A DNA stretch of 64,000 bases from Bacteriovorax sp. PP10 (GTDB lineage Bacteria > Bdellovibrionota > Bacteriovoracia > Bacteriovoracales > Bacteriovoracaceae): positions 1,178,001-1,242,000 of the forward strand of contig NZ_JAYGJQ010000001.1 of assembly GCF_035013165.1 (NCBI RefSeq), given 5' to 3'. The translations under genes were made by a program, and so were the position numbers. Position 1 is the stretch's first letter, and each line of letters opens with the position of its first letter. The notes beneath the pieces are model-generated. The model saw only the letters and a program-made list of their open reading frames with translations, was not told the DNA's origin and did not search any database. This document shows, piece after piece, positions 8,901 through 18,319 of this stretch.

Positions 8901-11900
8901 TCATTATACAAGTCCAAATAAAATGCTGGACCTTGATAGTTCACCTTTTATTATCACGAATAAAACAGAGAAATTTCCAGAGTCTCATCTGGTGAAGAGA
9001 GCTGGTATTTCATCTTTTGGTGTTGGTGGGACAAATGCTCACATCATTATCGAAGAGTATAAAAAACCAGTTGTAGAAAATACGACAGATCTTGATGAAA
9101 CATCATCTATCTTTAAGCTTTCAGCGAAATCAGCTGCTCAGCTTGAATTGATGCAAAAAGAATTGCTCACTTTCCTGCAGAAAAGTGATGTTTCTATTTG
9201 GAAGAAAATTGCCTATACACTTGAGACAGGTAGAAAAGAATATAAATTCAGAAGTTATATCGCAGGAAATAAGCCAGAAGATTTAAATCGTTTAACGGTT
9301 TTAAACTCTGGAAAAGGGGAGTACACAAAACTTCCATCAATCTACTTTATGTTCCCAGGTCAAGGCAGCCATTATAAACAAATGGGGAAAGGCCTGTATG
9401 CAACGAGCGGAATCTTTAAAGAGATTTTTGATCAGTGTTGCGACCTTTTAAATAAGCACATCTCTTACAATATTAAAGATCTTATTTTTGATGAAAGCTC
9501 AGAAGAGAATTTAAATAATACTTTCTATTCTCAACCTGCAATCTTTATTATTGAGTACTCACTGGCCATGACACTAAAGTCTCTAGGGATCACCCCAAAA
9601 GCTTATATTGGTCACAGTATTGGTGAATTCGTTGCAGCGACACTCAATGGTGTTTTTTCTCTTGAAGATGGTCTTCGTGCCATTTCGAAACGAGCAGAAC
9701 TCATGAAGGCCCTTCCTGTTGGAATGATGCTTTCGGTGAGCACAAGTGAAGAAAAATTAAAAGAGATCATTGGACTACGTGCTCTTGATATTGCTGCCGT
9801 TAATGGTTCGATGTCTTGCGTAGTCGCCGGAGCAATCGATAATGTTAATGCTTTCAAGAAAGAGTTAGCTGATCTTGATATCGCTTCAATTGAATTAAAA
9901 ACATCTCACGCTTTCCATTCTCGAATGATGAAACCAGCTGTTGGAATGTTCTTAGAGTTCTTAAAAGAACTTCCAATTTCAAAACCAATGTCTCCAATGT
10001 ATTCAACGGTCACAACAAAGATGGAACTAGATCTTTTTGGGACACCGGAATACTGGGCCAACCACATTATCGATACAGTCCAGTTTTCTCGCACTATCGC
10101 GAAAGTCCTGGCAACACCAAATATTCTTTTACTGGAAGTAGGAACAAAAAACATTCTTACCAACCTTGCTAAAAAAGAAATGGCCCTAATCACTGGATCA
10201 GATACAAAAATCGTGACTCTACTTTCAGGTAATAAGGCCGAGCTTGAGAACCTGAGCTTCAATAAGGCGCTGGGAGATCTTTGGTTATCAGGAATCAAAG
10301 TTTCTGATTCTCGTATTCTTTTTGCAGAAGTAGATAGAAAGAAAGTCGTAGCTCCAGTTTATATTTTCGAAGAAACAAAACTTTGGCTTGAGCCTAAAAA
10401 TAAAAAAACTCTTAAAACTCTTAATATGTCTGAAACAATCAATAGGAATGGAACTATGAACACTCAACTTACATCTCTTCAAAATACTCTGGTAGAGTTA
10501 TTCGAAAGATCTTCAGGAATTGAAGTCGGAAGCTTTGATAACGATACAACTTTCCTGGAAATGGGAATGGACTCGTTATTTCTTACCCAGGTCGCTCTTC
10601 TTTTAAAGAAAGAGTTAAAGACAACTGTAACTTTCAGACAACTGATGGAAGATTACGGATCAATTAATCTTTTAGCTAATCACTTAGTAGATAAAGTAGA
10701 AGTTAAAGTCGCAGCACCTGTTCAGGTTTCAACTCCTGCACCAATTGCTGCTCCTGTTGTACATACGCCTGTTCAACCAACTCAGGCCGTAGCTCCGGTA
10801 CAACAAGCACCTGTTCAGCAGCAACAACAACAAAGAGTGATCATTCCAACGATGGCACCAGTAACAAGTGGAAGCGGATTAGAATCAATCATCAATCGTC
10901 AGCTTGAACTCATGTCTCAACAGATCATGCTTTTAAGCGGAAACCAAATTTCAACAACTTTATCTCCAGTTCAAAATACTGAAGTGCAAATGCAGATCCC
11001 TGCAGCGATGAGTGCGGCTCCTCAAGTTCAACAAGCACAAGCACCAGCAGTTGCAGTTGCTGAGAAAAAAGGAAAAGTAAGTGTCACGAATGTAAAAGAC
11101 GCTTTCGGAGCTCAAGCGCGTATCTCAACTGAAAAGACAGCTCAGTTAACTGATGCTCAAAATAAAGAGATCAAAAATTTCTTCGAGCAGTACACAGCAA
11201 AGACAAAAGGATCTAAAAAATTCACTCAGGATAACCGCAAGAATCACGCTGACCCACGTGTTGTGACAGGATTCAAACCTGAGAGTAAAGAAGTTGTTTA
11301 CCCAATCGTTGTGAAAAAATCATACCTTCAAACTCTTTGGGATATTGATGACAACAAGTACATCGATATGACTTGTGGATTCGGTTCAAACTTTTTTGGT
11401 AACGGAAACGAAATCATTAAAAAGCATGTCCTGAAACAAATTGAAGATGGTATCGAACTTGGCCCTCAACACCCATTGGTTGCTGAAGTGTCAAACATGA
11501 TTAACGAAATGACTGGAAACGAAAGAACAGCTTTCTGTAATACTGGTTCTGAAGCCGTACTAGGTGCCATGAGAATTGCCCGTACAGTGACAGGAAGAGA
11601 AAAAATTATCGTTTTCAGTGGTTCATATCACGGGATCAACGATGAAGTTATTTTACGTGGATCAAAATCAGGTAAGTCATTTCCAGCGGCACCAGGAATT
11701 AACGGTGAAGCGGTTTCTAACATGATCGTGTTAGATTATGGAACAGCAGAGTCACTACAAATCATTAGAGAGATGGCCGGTGAGGTCGCTGCGGTTCTAG
11801 TAGAGCCAGTTCAAAGTCGTCGTTGTAACTTTCATCCGGTAGAGTTCTTAAAAGAAGTAAGAAAAATTACTCTGGAATCACAAACATGTTTAATCTTTGA

Positions 11901-12654
11901 TGAAATCATCACTGGTTTCAGAGTTCACCCAGCAGGAGCACAAGGTTACTTTGGAATCCGTGCAGATCTTTGTACTTACGGGAAGATCGTAGGTGGTGGA
12001 ATGCCAATTGGTGTGGTCTCAGGTAAATCTGAATATATGGATGCACTTGATGGCGGTCACTGGCAATATGGAGATGATTCAACTCCGACTGTTGGAGTCA
12101 CATATTTCGCAGGGACATTCGTTCGCCATCCATTAGCGTTAGCAGCAGCAAAAGGTGCATTGGAAATTTTAAAAGAAGGCGGAGTAGAGCGTCTTGATCA
12201 ATTGAATAAAAAGGCACAAAAGTTTGCTGATGATTTGAACCTTTTCTTATTAACAGAAAATGCTCCAATCGAAATGAACAACTTTGGTCCACTAATGAAG
12301 CCGAAGTGGAATGCTGATATTACTAGTGGTGATTTGTTGTTCGCTATTCTAAGATATAACGGAGTACACGTTTATGACGGTTTTCCATGGTTCATTAATC
12401 TTGCTCACACAGATCAGGAATTAGCAGAAGTTTTAAATGCATTTAAGAGTGCAGTGAAGACAATGCAAAAAATGGGACTTTTTCCAGTAAATGCGAACTC
12501 TAATACTAACGAAATTAATCTTGATCCAAAAGTCTTCGACCAAAAAGGTGCACCAATGGTTGGTGCAAAAATTGGAAGAGATGAAAAAGGAAATCCTGCA
12601 TGGTTCGTTGAAGATCCAGAAAATGCAGGAGAATATTACTTACTAAAGGGCTAG
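5989..12654 (+). CDS. Hybrid NRPS-PKS: A-PCP-KS-AT-ACP-aminotransferase
   Basis: This is a 2221-aa assembly-line enzyme with a TTG start preceded by AAGGGA. Domains in order: adenylation (about 1-490; YTSGSTGNPKG near 149, NHYGPSE near 290, YKTGD near 378, Lys in SGKVD near 483); carrier (Ser540 in GGTSL); ketosynthase (about 598-1030; Cys769, His905, His945); acyltransferase (about 1118-1400; Ser1210 in GHSIGE; HAFH at 1307-1310, the usual malonyl-CoA signature); acyl carrier (Ser1529); a Pro/Ala/Gln-rich linker (about 1565-1660); and a class-III PLP aminotransferase (about 1670-2130; Lys1999). No ketoreductase is present. My hand-read adenylation code is DVQFTAHV, one residue from common proline codes. 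The AMT-KS layout recalls mycosubtilin/iturin synthases, but the loader is an amino acid, not a fatty acid. The C-terminal tail resembles AMT-to-C linkers, so the chain probably passes to the next protein. Confidence 0.93.
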   Translation: MFIHKLFEKTADRMRDTIALSMGGRVLTYGELENLSNKISYALMSEGVGAGDIVGVCLKRSPELVATVLAILKSGAAYLPLDPEYPSDRLKYMVTHSRVRKIIAHEKFTSIFNGTTASLLTFEKINLDQFESSRPEVNEAMIDLAYVIYTSGSTGNPKGVSLGHAALVNLIEWQNEQTIFKTNSVTLQFTPLSFDVHFQEIFSTLTLGGHLVMISEELRLDTYELLKTLSEKHVNRLFLPYVALNHLSEIAVIHNLYPDSLKEITTAGEQLKITPNIRAFFNKIPGAVLYNHYGPSETHVVTSLTLSGNADSWPNLPTIGQAIANVRVLLLDENLNPVATGSEGDIYLGGVCLANGYLHSPELTAERFLQSENLGRIYKTGDIGYIDTDGNIVFLGRKDGQVKIRGYRIELGEVEIAIMKQRSVDRAVVKVIDDESENYICAYVTGNTDIGKLREALRTELPEYMVPSHFLKIDSIPLTPSGKVDYKALPIPGTERPDLSVEFVQAESPTELFIERCWKKYIRIQKIGIDDNFFDLGGTSLMAIKILIDINQVAEKKLTVVHLFQYATIRQIANFIDTDQDELDNFLGSLGENTDVISGDIAVIGMTGRFPGAKNIDEFWNNLVEVKNNIEIFDSSLVNPAVDNELTEDSNYVFAQGAYPGQENFDNKFFGMTPREAELMDPQQRKFLELTHEGLELAGYNPESYKGSIGIFAGMGNSKYSRLVDQYPEKAKMIGDFNVMLGLEKDYIATRVAFKLNLKGPALSIHTACSTSLVAIIEAVKNLRVKNCDMALAGGIAISGAPNTGHLFQEGGILSKNGECRSFDNEATGTIFTDGGGVVVLKRLSDAERDGDSILAVIKGVGINNDGSHKMSFTAPSVMGQAEAILRAQKDAGVSADSIGFIEAHGTATPVGDPIEVEALIKAFRKSTDLKNYCYLGSLKSNMGHLTGAAGVASFMKAVKVVNTGIIPGTVHYTSPNKMLDLDSSPFIITNKTEKFPESHLVKRAGISSFGVGGTNAHIIIEEYKKPVVENTTDLDETSSIFKLSAKSAAQLELMQKELLTFLQKSDVSIWKKIAYTLETGRKEYKFRSYIAGNKPEDLNRLTVLNSGKGEYTKLPSIYFMFPGQGSHYKQMGKGLYATSGIFKEIFDQCCDLLNKHISYNIKDLIFDESSEENLNNTFYSQPAIFIIEYSLAMTLKSLGITPKAYIGHSIGEFVAATLNGVFSLEDGLRAISKRAELMKALPVGMMLSVSTSEEKLKEIIGLRALDIAAVNGSMSCVVAGAIDNVNAFKKELADLDIASIELKTSHAFHSRMMKPAVGMFLEFLKELPISKPMSPMYSTVTTKMELDLFGTPEYWANHIIDTVQFSRTIAKVLATPNILLLEVGTKNILTNLAKKEMALITGSDTKIVTLLSGNKAELENLSFNKALGDLWLSGIKVSDSRILFAEVDRKKVVAPVYIFEETKLWLEPKNKKTLKTLNMSETINRNGTMNTQLTSLQNTLVELFERSSGIEVGSFDNDTTFLEMGMDSLFLTQVALLLKKELKTTVTFRQLMEDYGSINLLANHLVDKVEVKVAAPVQVSTPAPIAAPVVHTPVQPTQAVAPVQQAPVQQQQQQRVIIPTMAPVTSGSGLESIINRQLELMSQQIMLLSGNQISTTLSPVQNTEVQMQIPAAMSAAPQVQQAQAPAVAVAEKKGKVSVTNVKDAFGAQARISTEKTAQLTDAQNKEIKNFFEQYTAKTKGSKKFTQDNRKNHADPRVVTGFKPESKEVVYPIVVKKSYLQTLWDIDDNKYIDMTCGFGSNFFGNGNEIIKKHVLKQIEDGIELGPQHPLVAEVSNMINEMTGNERTAFCNTGSEAVLGAMRIARTVTGREKIIVFSGSYHGINDEVILRGSKSGKSFPAAPGINGEAVSNMIVLDYGTAESLQIIREMAGEVAAVLVEPVQSRRCNFHPVEFLKEVRKITLESQTCLIFDEIITGFRVHPAGAQGYFGIRADLCTYGKIVGGGMPIGVVSGKSEYMDALDGGHWQYGDDSTPTVGVTYFAGTFVRHPLALAAAKGALEILKEGGVERLDQLNKKAQKFADDLNLFLLTENAPIEMNNFGPLMKPKWNADITSGDLLFAILRYNGVHVYDGFPWFINLAHTDQELAEVLNAFKSAVKTMQKMGLFPVNANSNTNEINLDPKVFDQKGAPMVGAKIGRDEKGNPAWFVEDPENAGEYYLLKG

Positions 12655-12658
12655 AAGA

Positions 12659-15600
12659 ATGGATGCAAAATTTGTAAGTGGTGACTCTAAGAAACAAAAA
12701 GTCACTTACAATCCATTTGAGACAGGCCCATTATCAAAAGCTGTTCCATCAACTGCGGCCCAGAGAGAAATCTGGGCCTCTATAGTTATGGATGCCAATG
12801 CGACTCTTTGTTATAACGAATCGCTGGCCATTGATTTCGACGGTGCCCTTAACTCGAATGCATTAAACATCGCTTTTCAACACTTGCTTATCAAGCACGA
12901 TGCACTTCGCTCGGTCTTCAGCAGTGATGGTAAAACTTTTTTTGTAAAAGAGTTTACTCCGGATAATATTAATTATCTTGATTACTCTCATAAAACGACT
13001 CAGGACCTGGATGCTTTAAAAGAATTTGAAGTTCAATTCAAGTATGATCTGATTAAAGGGCCATGCTATCGTGCAACCCTCGTTAAAATTTCACCACAGA
13101 AATTTACCTTCTTATTTTCTGCTCATCACATTGTTTGTGATGGATGGTCTTTTGCTATTTTGCTTCAGGAGTTAAGCGAGTTCTATGAAGCTGTCATAAA
13201 AAATAAAACTCCAAAAAGTTCAGGAGCACATCAGTTTGCAGACTTTGCAGTTGATGAATATATCCACGGAGTAAATTTAGAGCATAAAGCTTATTGGCTA
13301 AAAGAATTTGAAAAACCTCTGGTCACCAATAATTTTCCGGTAGATTTAAAACGCCCGGCCTTTAGAACATTTAATAGCGCTCGTTACGATGTCACAGTGA
13401 GTGTTGAACTCGTGCGCGCAATTAAAAAATTAGGTGCAACCCAAGGCTGCAGTTTCTATAGCACTTTGATGTCTGCATTTAATATTCTCTTATACAATCT
13501 GACAAAGTCACAAGACATTGTTGTAGGAATGGCATCAGCGGCGCAGTCGGGATTAGGTCAGAATGATCTTGTCGGGCATATGGTTAATCTTCTTCCATTA
13601 AGAACAACAATTAAAGAAGACCTGCCATTTAATATTTTTATGAAGTCGGTAAGATCAAAAATGCTTGATGCCTTTGATCACCAGTTCTATTCATATGGGC
13701 CATTGGTTAAAGATTTAAAAAATATTGTGCGTTCTCCAGGGCAAATGCCACTTTTAAATGTAGTGTTCAACATTGATCAGCAGGCACCAGATCAAGGGTT
13801 AAGTTTTGAGGGCATTAGGACTTCATATAATACAATTCCCAGACACTATGAGAACTTCGAGCTGTTTATCAATGCCGTAAGTTCAGGGGATAAACTGATC
13901 CTTGAGTGTCAGTACAACACGAATCTCTTTTCTTCTTCGACTATTGAAAACTGGTTTTCAACTTTTCTGGAATTATTGAATCAGCTTGTTACAAATCCTA
14001 CAAAACATATCAAGTCATTTCAGTTACCATTTTTAAAAATCCCAATACCAGTGGCCGTTGAAGAACAAAAAACTGCACAGGTCTTGGTTCGCAATGCTCA
14101 GGTAGAAGAAAAAATAAAAAATATCTGGTCTCAAGTCTTATTGAATAATTCATTGGATGTGAAAGACAATTTTTTTGCGATTGGTGGCCATTCACTTCTT
14201 GCTATTGAGGTGGCCGCAATGCTTGAAGATGAATTCAAATCGAGTTTTACTATAAAAGATATTTTTGAAAACCCGACGATCCTTGAGCTTTCTCATAAAA
14301 TCGGCAGTGGATTACAAACACCAAAAAATAACTTACCAGCTCTTGTGGCCAATGCTTTAACTTCAGTCAATGTCAGCCATAATCAAATGCAAGTATGGTA
14401 TCTGGAAGAAATGCACCCGCAGACACTGATGCACAATCTTCCGGCCTCTATCAGAATTAGAAGTAAGATTGACCGTGTCGCACTAGAAAAAACGCTGCAT
14501 TTTATTATTGAAAGGCATCCTTCTCTTAGAACGGCGATTGTCGTTGAAGACGGGATACCCGTTCAAAAAATTCTGGATAAAAATAATGTCAGGTTTAAGC
14601 CCCATCTGGAGTTAATTAAAACAACAGAAGAGCGCGTCCTTGATTTATTAAACCGCGAAGCACAGCTTGCCTTTGATAAAGCAGAACCACCATTATTAAG
14701 AGCAAAGCTCTATGAGCTAGGTCCGGAAGATTATGTTTTCTTCTTCATGGTCCACCATGCTGTTTGGGATGGATGGAGTTTTGATATTTTCTTCGAAGAG
14801 CTCAATACTGTGTATTCGGCCTACGTAAAAAATGAAGTCCCTTCATTTATTAAAAATCCCGATATTACTTATGCCGACTATAGTTCATGGTTGCATAATT
14901 TAATAACTGAAAAAGTTCTCAATAAACAAATCACTTATTGGGAAGAGAAGTTAAAGGCCCCATTGCCAATCCTTGATCTGCCGTTGGATTATAAACGTCC
15001 ATTGGTCGTCTCGCATGAAGGATCAACTTTTCCTTTTGTTTTTTCAAGTGAGAGAACTAATATTCTTCGCGAGTATGCCCGTGCTCATAGTTCATCACTA
15101 TTCAATGTCTTCTTGACGGCCTTTAAAGTGACTCTTGCACGCTACAGTGGGCTCGATGATATTATCGTGGGTCTTCCTGTTAGAGGAAGAAACCAGCCTG
15201 AGATCATGCAGACCATTGGCTATTTTGTAAATACTGTGGCCTTGCGATCTCAAATTAATTTGAATCAGTCATTTGAAGAAAATTTGAAGCAGGTAAGCAA
15301 TACTTGTCTGGATGCTTTTGATAATCAATTGGTACCATTTCAAATTGTCTTAAATAAAATCAATTATCCAAGAGATGCGAGCAGAACTCCTATCTTTCAA
15401 ACCTTCTTTTCCTATCAGGATGTAAGTAATCGTTCAGCTGAACTTAATGGTGCTCCTTACACTCAAATCAATATCGACAAGGCCTCAACACATACCGACC
15501 TTGATCTATGGATTAAGTCGAGCGATAGAAAAATTGAAGGTGCTTTTGAATTTAGAAAAGATTTATTCAAAGAAATTTCAATCGAGCGTTTTGCAGAGAG

Positions 15601-18313
15601 CTTTTTCCATGTTTTGGATACACTTATTGAAAATGAGCAGAGGCCATTAAATATTGTAAAATCAATTCCATTAGCGCATGAAGATCAAATCATGCTTAAG
15701 TGGAATGATACATGGACCAAGACAGATAGCTTTGTGCCATTTCATAAAATCTTTGAGCAAAATGCTAAACACAATCCTGATACCGTTGCGATTGAAACCA
15801 GCAATGGAAAAATAACTTTTGGAGAGTTGAATAAACTTGCTGATCGTTGTGCGAACGCCTTGATTGAAAAAGGTGTCGGCAGAGGACAACTGGTAGGTAT
15901 TTCTTTAATTCGAAATGTGAATATTGTCGCTTCTATCTTAGGTGTTTTAAAAACGGGAGCGGGCTATGTTCCACTTGATCCAGGATTTCCACAGGATCGT
16001 CTGGATTACATGATTGAGAGTTCAACTCCTAAAATTTTAATAACTGAAGAGTCTCTATCATCAAGATTTACTCATGGTGGAGAAAAGTTACTTATTTCTC
16101 AAATCATCAACGAACCTCGTTTTGATAGAGCTGTTCCTGAGGTTAAAAATGAATTAACCGATACAATCTATGTCATCTACACTTCAGGTAGTACTGGAAA
16201 TCCAAAAGGTGTTCAGTTAACTCACGGATCGGTTACGAACTTTCTTCTTTCGATGAAAGAGAAAATTGGATTTGGCCTAAATGATAAAATCCTGGCAGTG
16301 ACGACATTAAGTTTTGATATTGCCGTACTGGAACTTTTCCTGCCACTTATTACTGGTGGAAGTATCTACCTTGCCACTAGCAGTGAGGCGATGGATGGAA
16401 ACTCTCTAAAAAATATCCTGGAAAATAAAGACATCACAATGATGCAGGCCACTCCATCAACATGGAGACTGCTGCTTGCTTCAGGATGGAGAGGAAGTAA
16501 AAAAATTAAGATTCTTTGTGGTGGGGAAGCTTTCCCAATAGACCTGGCAAAGACACTGATTCCCATTTGTAGTGAAGTCTGGAACATGTATGGCCCGACG
16601 GAAACAACTGTATGGTCAGCATGTAAAAAATTAAGCTTAGACGATGAGTTCATCACTGTCGGGCGTCCTATCGCTAATACCTCTCTTTATATTCTTGATG
16701 ACAATCGTTTTATGAAACCAATCGGTGCAACGGGTGAGCTTTTCATCGGTGGATACGGTCTGGCACGCGGGTACTTCGGTAGAGAAGACCTGACGAACGA
16801 AAGATTTATGGCCGATCCATTTATTCCGGGCGCACGAATGTATGCCACTGGAGACCTTGCACGTTTCATCTGTAACGGCGAAGTCGAGTGCTTAGGAAGA
16901 AATGATGGGCAGGTTAAAGTCAGAGGTTATAGAATTGAGTTAGGCGAAATTGAGGCCGAATTACAAAAAGTACCAGGCGTAAATGTTGCTGCCGCTATTA
17001 CCAGTGAATATAGACCTGGCGACGTAAGAATTTTTGCTTATCTTTCAACAATAACAGGTGCTCCCATTGAAGAGCGCGTTTTGAGAGAAACACTTAGTAA
17101 AAAACTTCCAGTTTACATGATTCCTTCGCACTTCACGCATATGAAGGAAATTCCAAAAACATTAAATGGAAAGATTGATAAAAAATCTCTGCCAAAAGTT
17201 CAGTCTCAAAATATTGCTTTAAAAGAAGAACCAGCAGCACCAACAGCTCCGGTCACAAATATTGAAAAAAATGACAACATCAAAGAAACAATGCGTGCGA
17301 TGTGGATTGAAGTTCTTGGCGTCAGCGAATTAAAGAACAATGATAATTTTTTTAATATTGGTGGAAACTCATTACTTGCCGTACAGTTGTTTTCAAAAAT
17401 TGCTTCGGTATTTAAAATCAATCTTCCACTGGCCGCTCTGATTGAAGCTGAAGACTTTGATGCTTTTGTAATAAATCTTGAAGCTAAGCTAACTCCTGGT
17501 GCTGCTCACACATTTTTTAATGACAACAAATCACTCGTAAGTGAGTCGATTACTGTCATCCCTCAAATCTTTAAATCGATGGTCGCGATTAAATCGACAG
17601 GTCATAAGAATCCATTTTTCTGCTTCCACGGAGTAGGTGGAAATATTCTGAACTATGTGACTCTTGTACCCGCCACTAAGAACGAGAGACCCTTACTTGC
17701 TCTTCAATCTGTGGGAATGGATGGGGTGACTCCACCTCTTAGAAGCATTGAAGAAATGGCCAAAAGTTACATTCGAGAAATTAAACTGGTTCAACCAGAA
17801 GGGCCTTATCTTTTAGCTGGTGGTTCAATGGGGGGAATGATTGCTTTTGAAGCAGCTATCCAATTGCTTAAATCAGGTGAGAAAATCGATAAGCTTATTA
17901 TGTTCGATACATTTGGACCCAATCTCGATCTAAAATCATATACAACCGAAAGAGGAAGACCATTTTTAGCAAAAATAAAAAATGCTTTCGTCGTCAGAGG
18001 TAAGAATTTGATTAATAGATTCCAGGCGAAAATTTACCGCCAACTTGGTCTTCCAGTTCCTTTACCAGTTTTACTTAAAGAAATTGAAAGAAAGAACTAC
18101 CAGGCCATCTGGAAGTACTATCCAACAGAACGTTTCACTGGAGACCTTCATCTTGTAAGATCAAAGCTCGAGCCAACAGGCTGGTACAGCGATCCAGTTA
18201 TGGGGTGGAAGGGAATCATTAATGGTGAAATTAAAACCTATGAGATTAATGGGACTCACGAAAATTTTATTGAAAGTCCTGAACTTATAACCGTATTAAA
18301 AAAAATCATCTAA
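12659..18313 (+). CDS. NRPS: C-PCP-C-A-PCP-TE
   Basis: This 1884-aa nonribosomal peptide synthetase starts 4 bp after the hybrid synthase. Domains: condensation 1 (about 25-450; HHIVCDG at 156-162); carrier 1 (about 470-545; Ser512); condensation 2 (about 560-1000; HHAVWDG at 699-705); adenylation (about 1015-1500; YTSGSTGNPKG near 1174, GRNDGQVKVRGYR later); carrier 2 (Ser1571); and type-I thioesterase (about 1640-1884; Ser1723 in GGSMGG, Asp1750, His1867). Both condensation motifs and all catalytic residues are intact. Module 1 has no adenylation domain, so carrier 1 must be loaded in trans, be skipped or receive the chain. My hand-read code for the adenylation domain is DILQLGMV, close to glycine codes. 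The thioesterase would release the product by hydrolysis or cyclisation. Confidence 0.93.
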   Translation: MDAKFVSGDSKKQKVTYNPFETGPLSKAVPSTAAQREIWASIVMDANATLCYNESLAIDFDGALNSNALNIAFQHLLIKHDALRSVFSSDGKTFFVKEFTPDNINYLDYSHKTTQDLDALKEFEVQFKYDLIKGPCYRATLVKISPQKFTFLFSAHHIVCDGWSFAILLQELSEFYEAVIKNKTPKSSGAHQFADFAVDEYIHGVNLEHKAYWLKEFEKPLVTNNFPVDLKRPAFRTFNSARYDVTVSVELVRAIKKLGATQGCSFYSTLMSAFNILLYNLTKSQDIVVGMASAAQSGLGQNDLVGHMVNLLPLRTTIKEDLPFNIFMKSVRSKMLDAFDHQFYSYGPLVKDLKNIVRSPGQMPLLNVVFNIDQQAPDQGLSFEGIRTSYNTIPRHYENFELFINAVSSGDKLILECQYNTNLFSSSTIENWFSTFLELLNQLVTNPTKHIKSFQLPFLKIPIPVAVEEQKTAQVLVRNAQVEEKIKNIWSQVLLNNSLDVKDNFFAIGGHSLLAIEVAAMLEDEFKSSFTIKDIFENPTILELSHKIGSGLQTPKNNLPALVANALTSVNVSHNQMQVWYLEEMHPQTLMHNLPASIRIRSKIDRVALEKTLHFIIERHPSLRTAIVVEDGIPVQKILDKNNVRFKPHLELIKTTEERVLDLLNREAQLAFDKAEPPLLRAKLYELGPEDYVFFFMVHHAVWDGWSFDIFFEELNTVYSAYVKNEVPSFIKNPDITYADYSSWLHNLITEKVLNKQITYWEEKLKAPLPILDLPLDYKRPLVVSHEGSTFPFVFSSERTNILREYARAHSSSLFNVFLTAFKVTLARYSGLDDIIVGLPVRGRNQPEIMQTIGYFVNTVALRSQINLNQSFEENLKQVSNTCLDAFDNQLVPFQIVLNKINYPRDASRTPIFQTFFSYQDVSNRSAELNGAPYTQINIDKASTHTDLDLWIKSSDRKIEGAFEFRKDLFKEISIERFAESFFHVLDTLIENEQRPLNIVKSIPLAHEDQIMLKWNDTWTKTDSFVPFHKIFEQNAKHNPDTVAIETSNGKITFGELNKLADRCANALIEKGVGRGQLVGISLIRNVNIVASILGVLKTGAGYVPLDPGFPQDRLDYMIESSTPKILITEESLSSRFTHGGEKLLISQIINEPRFDRAVPEVKNELTDTIYVIYTSGSTGNPKGVQLTHGSVTNFLLSMKEKIGFGLNDKILAVTTLSFDIAVLELFLPLITGGSIYLATSSEAMDGNSLKNILENKDITMMQATPSTWRLLLASGWRGSKKIKILCGGEAFPIDLAKTLIPICSEVWNMYGPTETTVWSACKKLSLDDEFITVGRPIANTSLYILDDNRFMKPIGATGELFIGGYGLARGYFGREDLTNERFMADPFIPGARMYATGDLARFICNGEVECLGRNDGQVKVRGYRIELGEIEAELQKVPGVNVAAAITSEYRPGDVRIFAYLSTITGAPIEERVLRETLSKKLPVYMIPSHFTHMKEIPKTLNGKIDKKSLPKVQSQNIALKEEPAAPTAPVTNIEKNDNIKETMRAMWIEVLGVSELKNNDNFFNIGGNSLLAVQLFSKIASVFKINLPLAALIEAEDFDAFVINLEAKLTPGAAHTFFNDNKSLVSESITVIPQIFKSMVAIKSTGHKNPFFCFHGVGGNILNYVTLVPATKNERPLLALQSVGMDGVTPPLRSIEEMAKSYIREIKLVQPEGPYLLAGGSMGGMIAFEAAIQLLKSGEKIDKLIMFDTFGPNLDLKSYTTERGRPFLAKIKNAFVVRGKNLINRFQAKIYRQLGLPVPLPVLLKEIERKNYQAIWKYYPTERFTGDLHLVRSKLEPTGWYSDPVMGWKGIINGEIKTYEINGTHENFIESPELITVLKKII

Positions 18314-18319
18314 AAAATT

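Noticed and set aside
10690-10980. Gln/Pro/Ala-rich stretch as a repeat or disrupted gene
   Set aside because: It stays in frame inside the megasynthase and is a normal flexible linker between the carrier and the aminotransferase.
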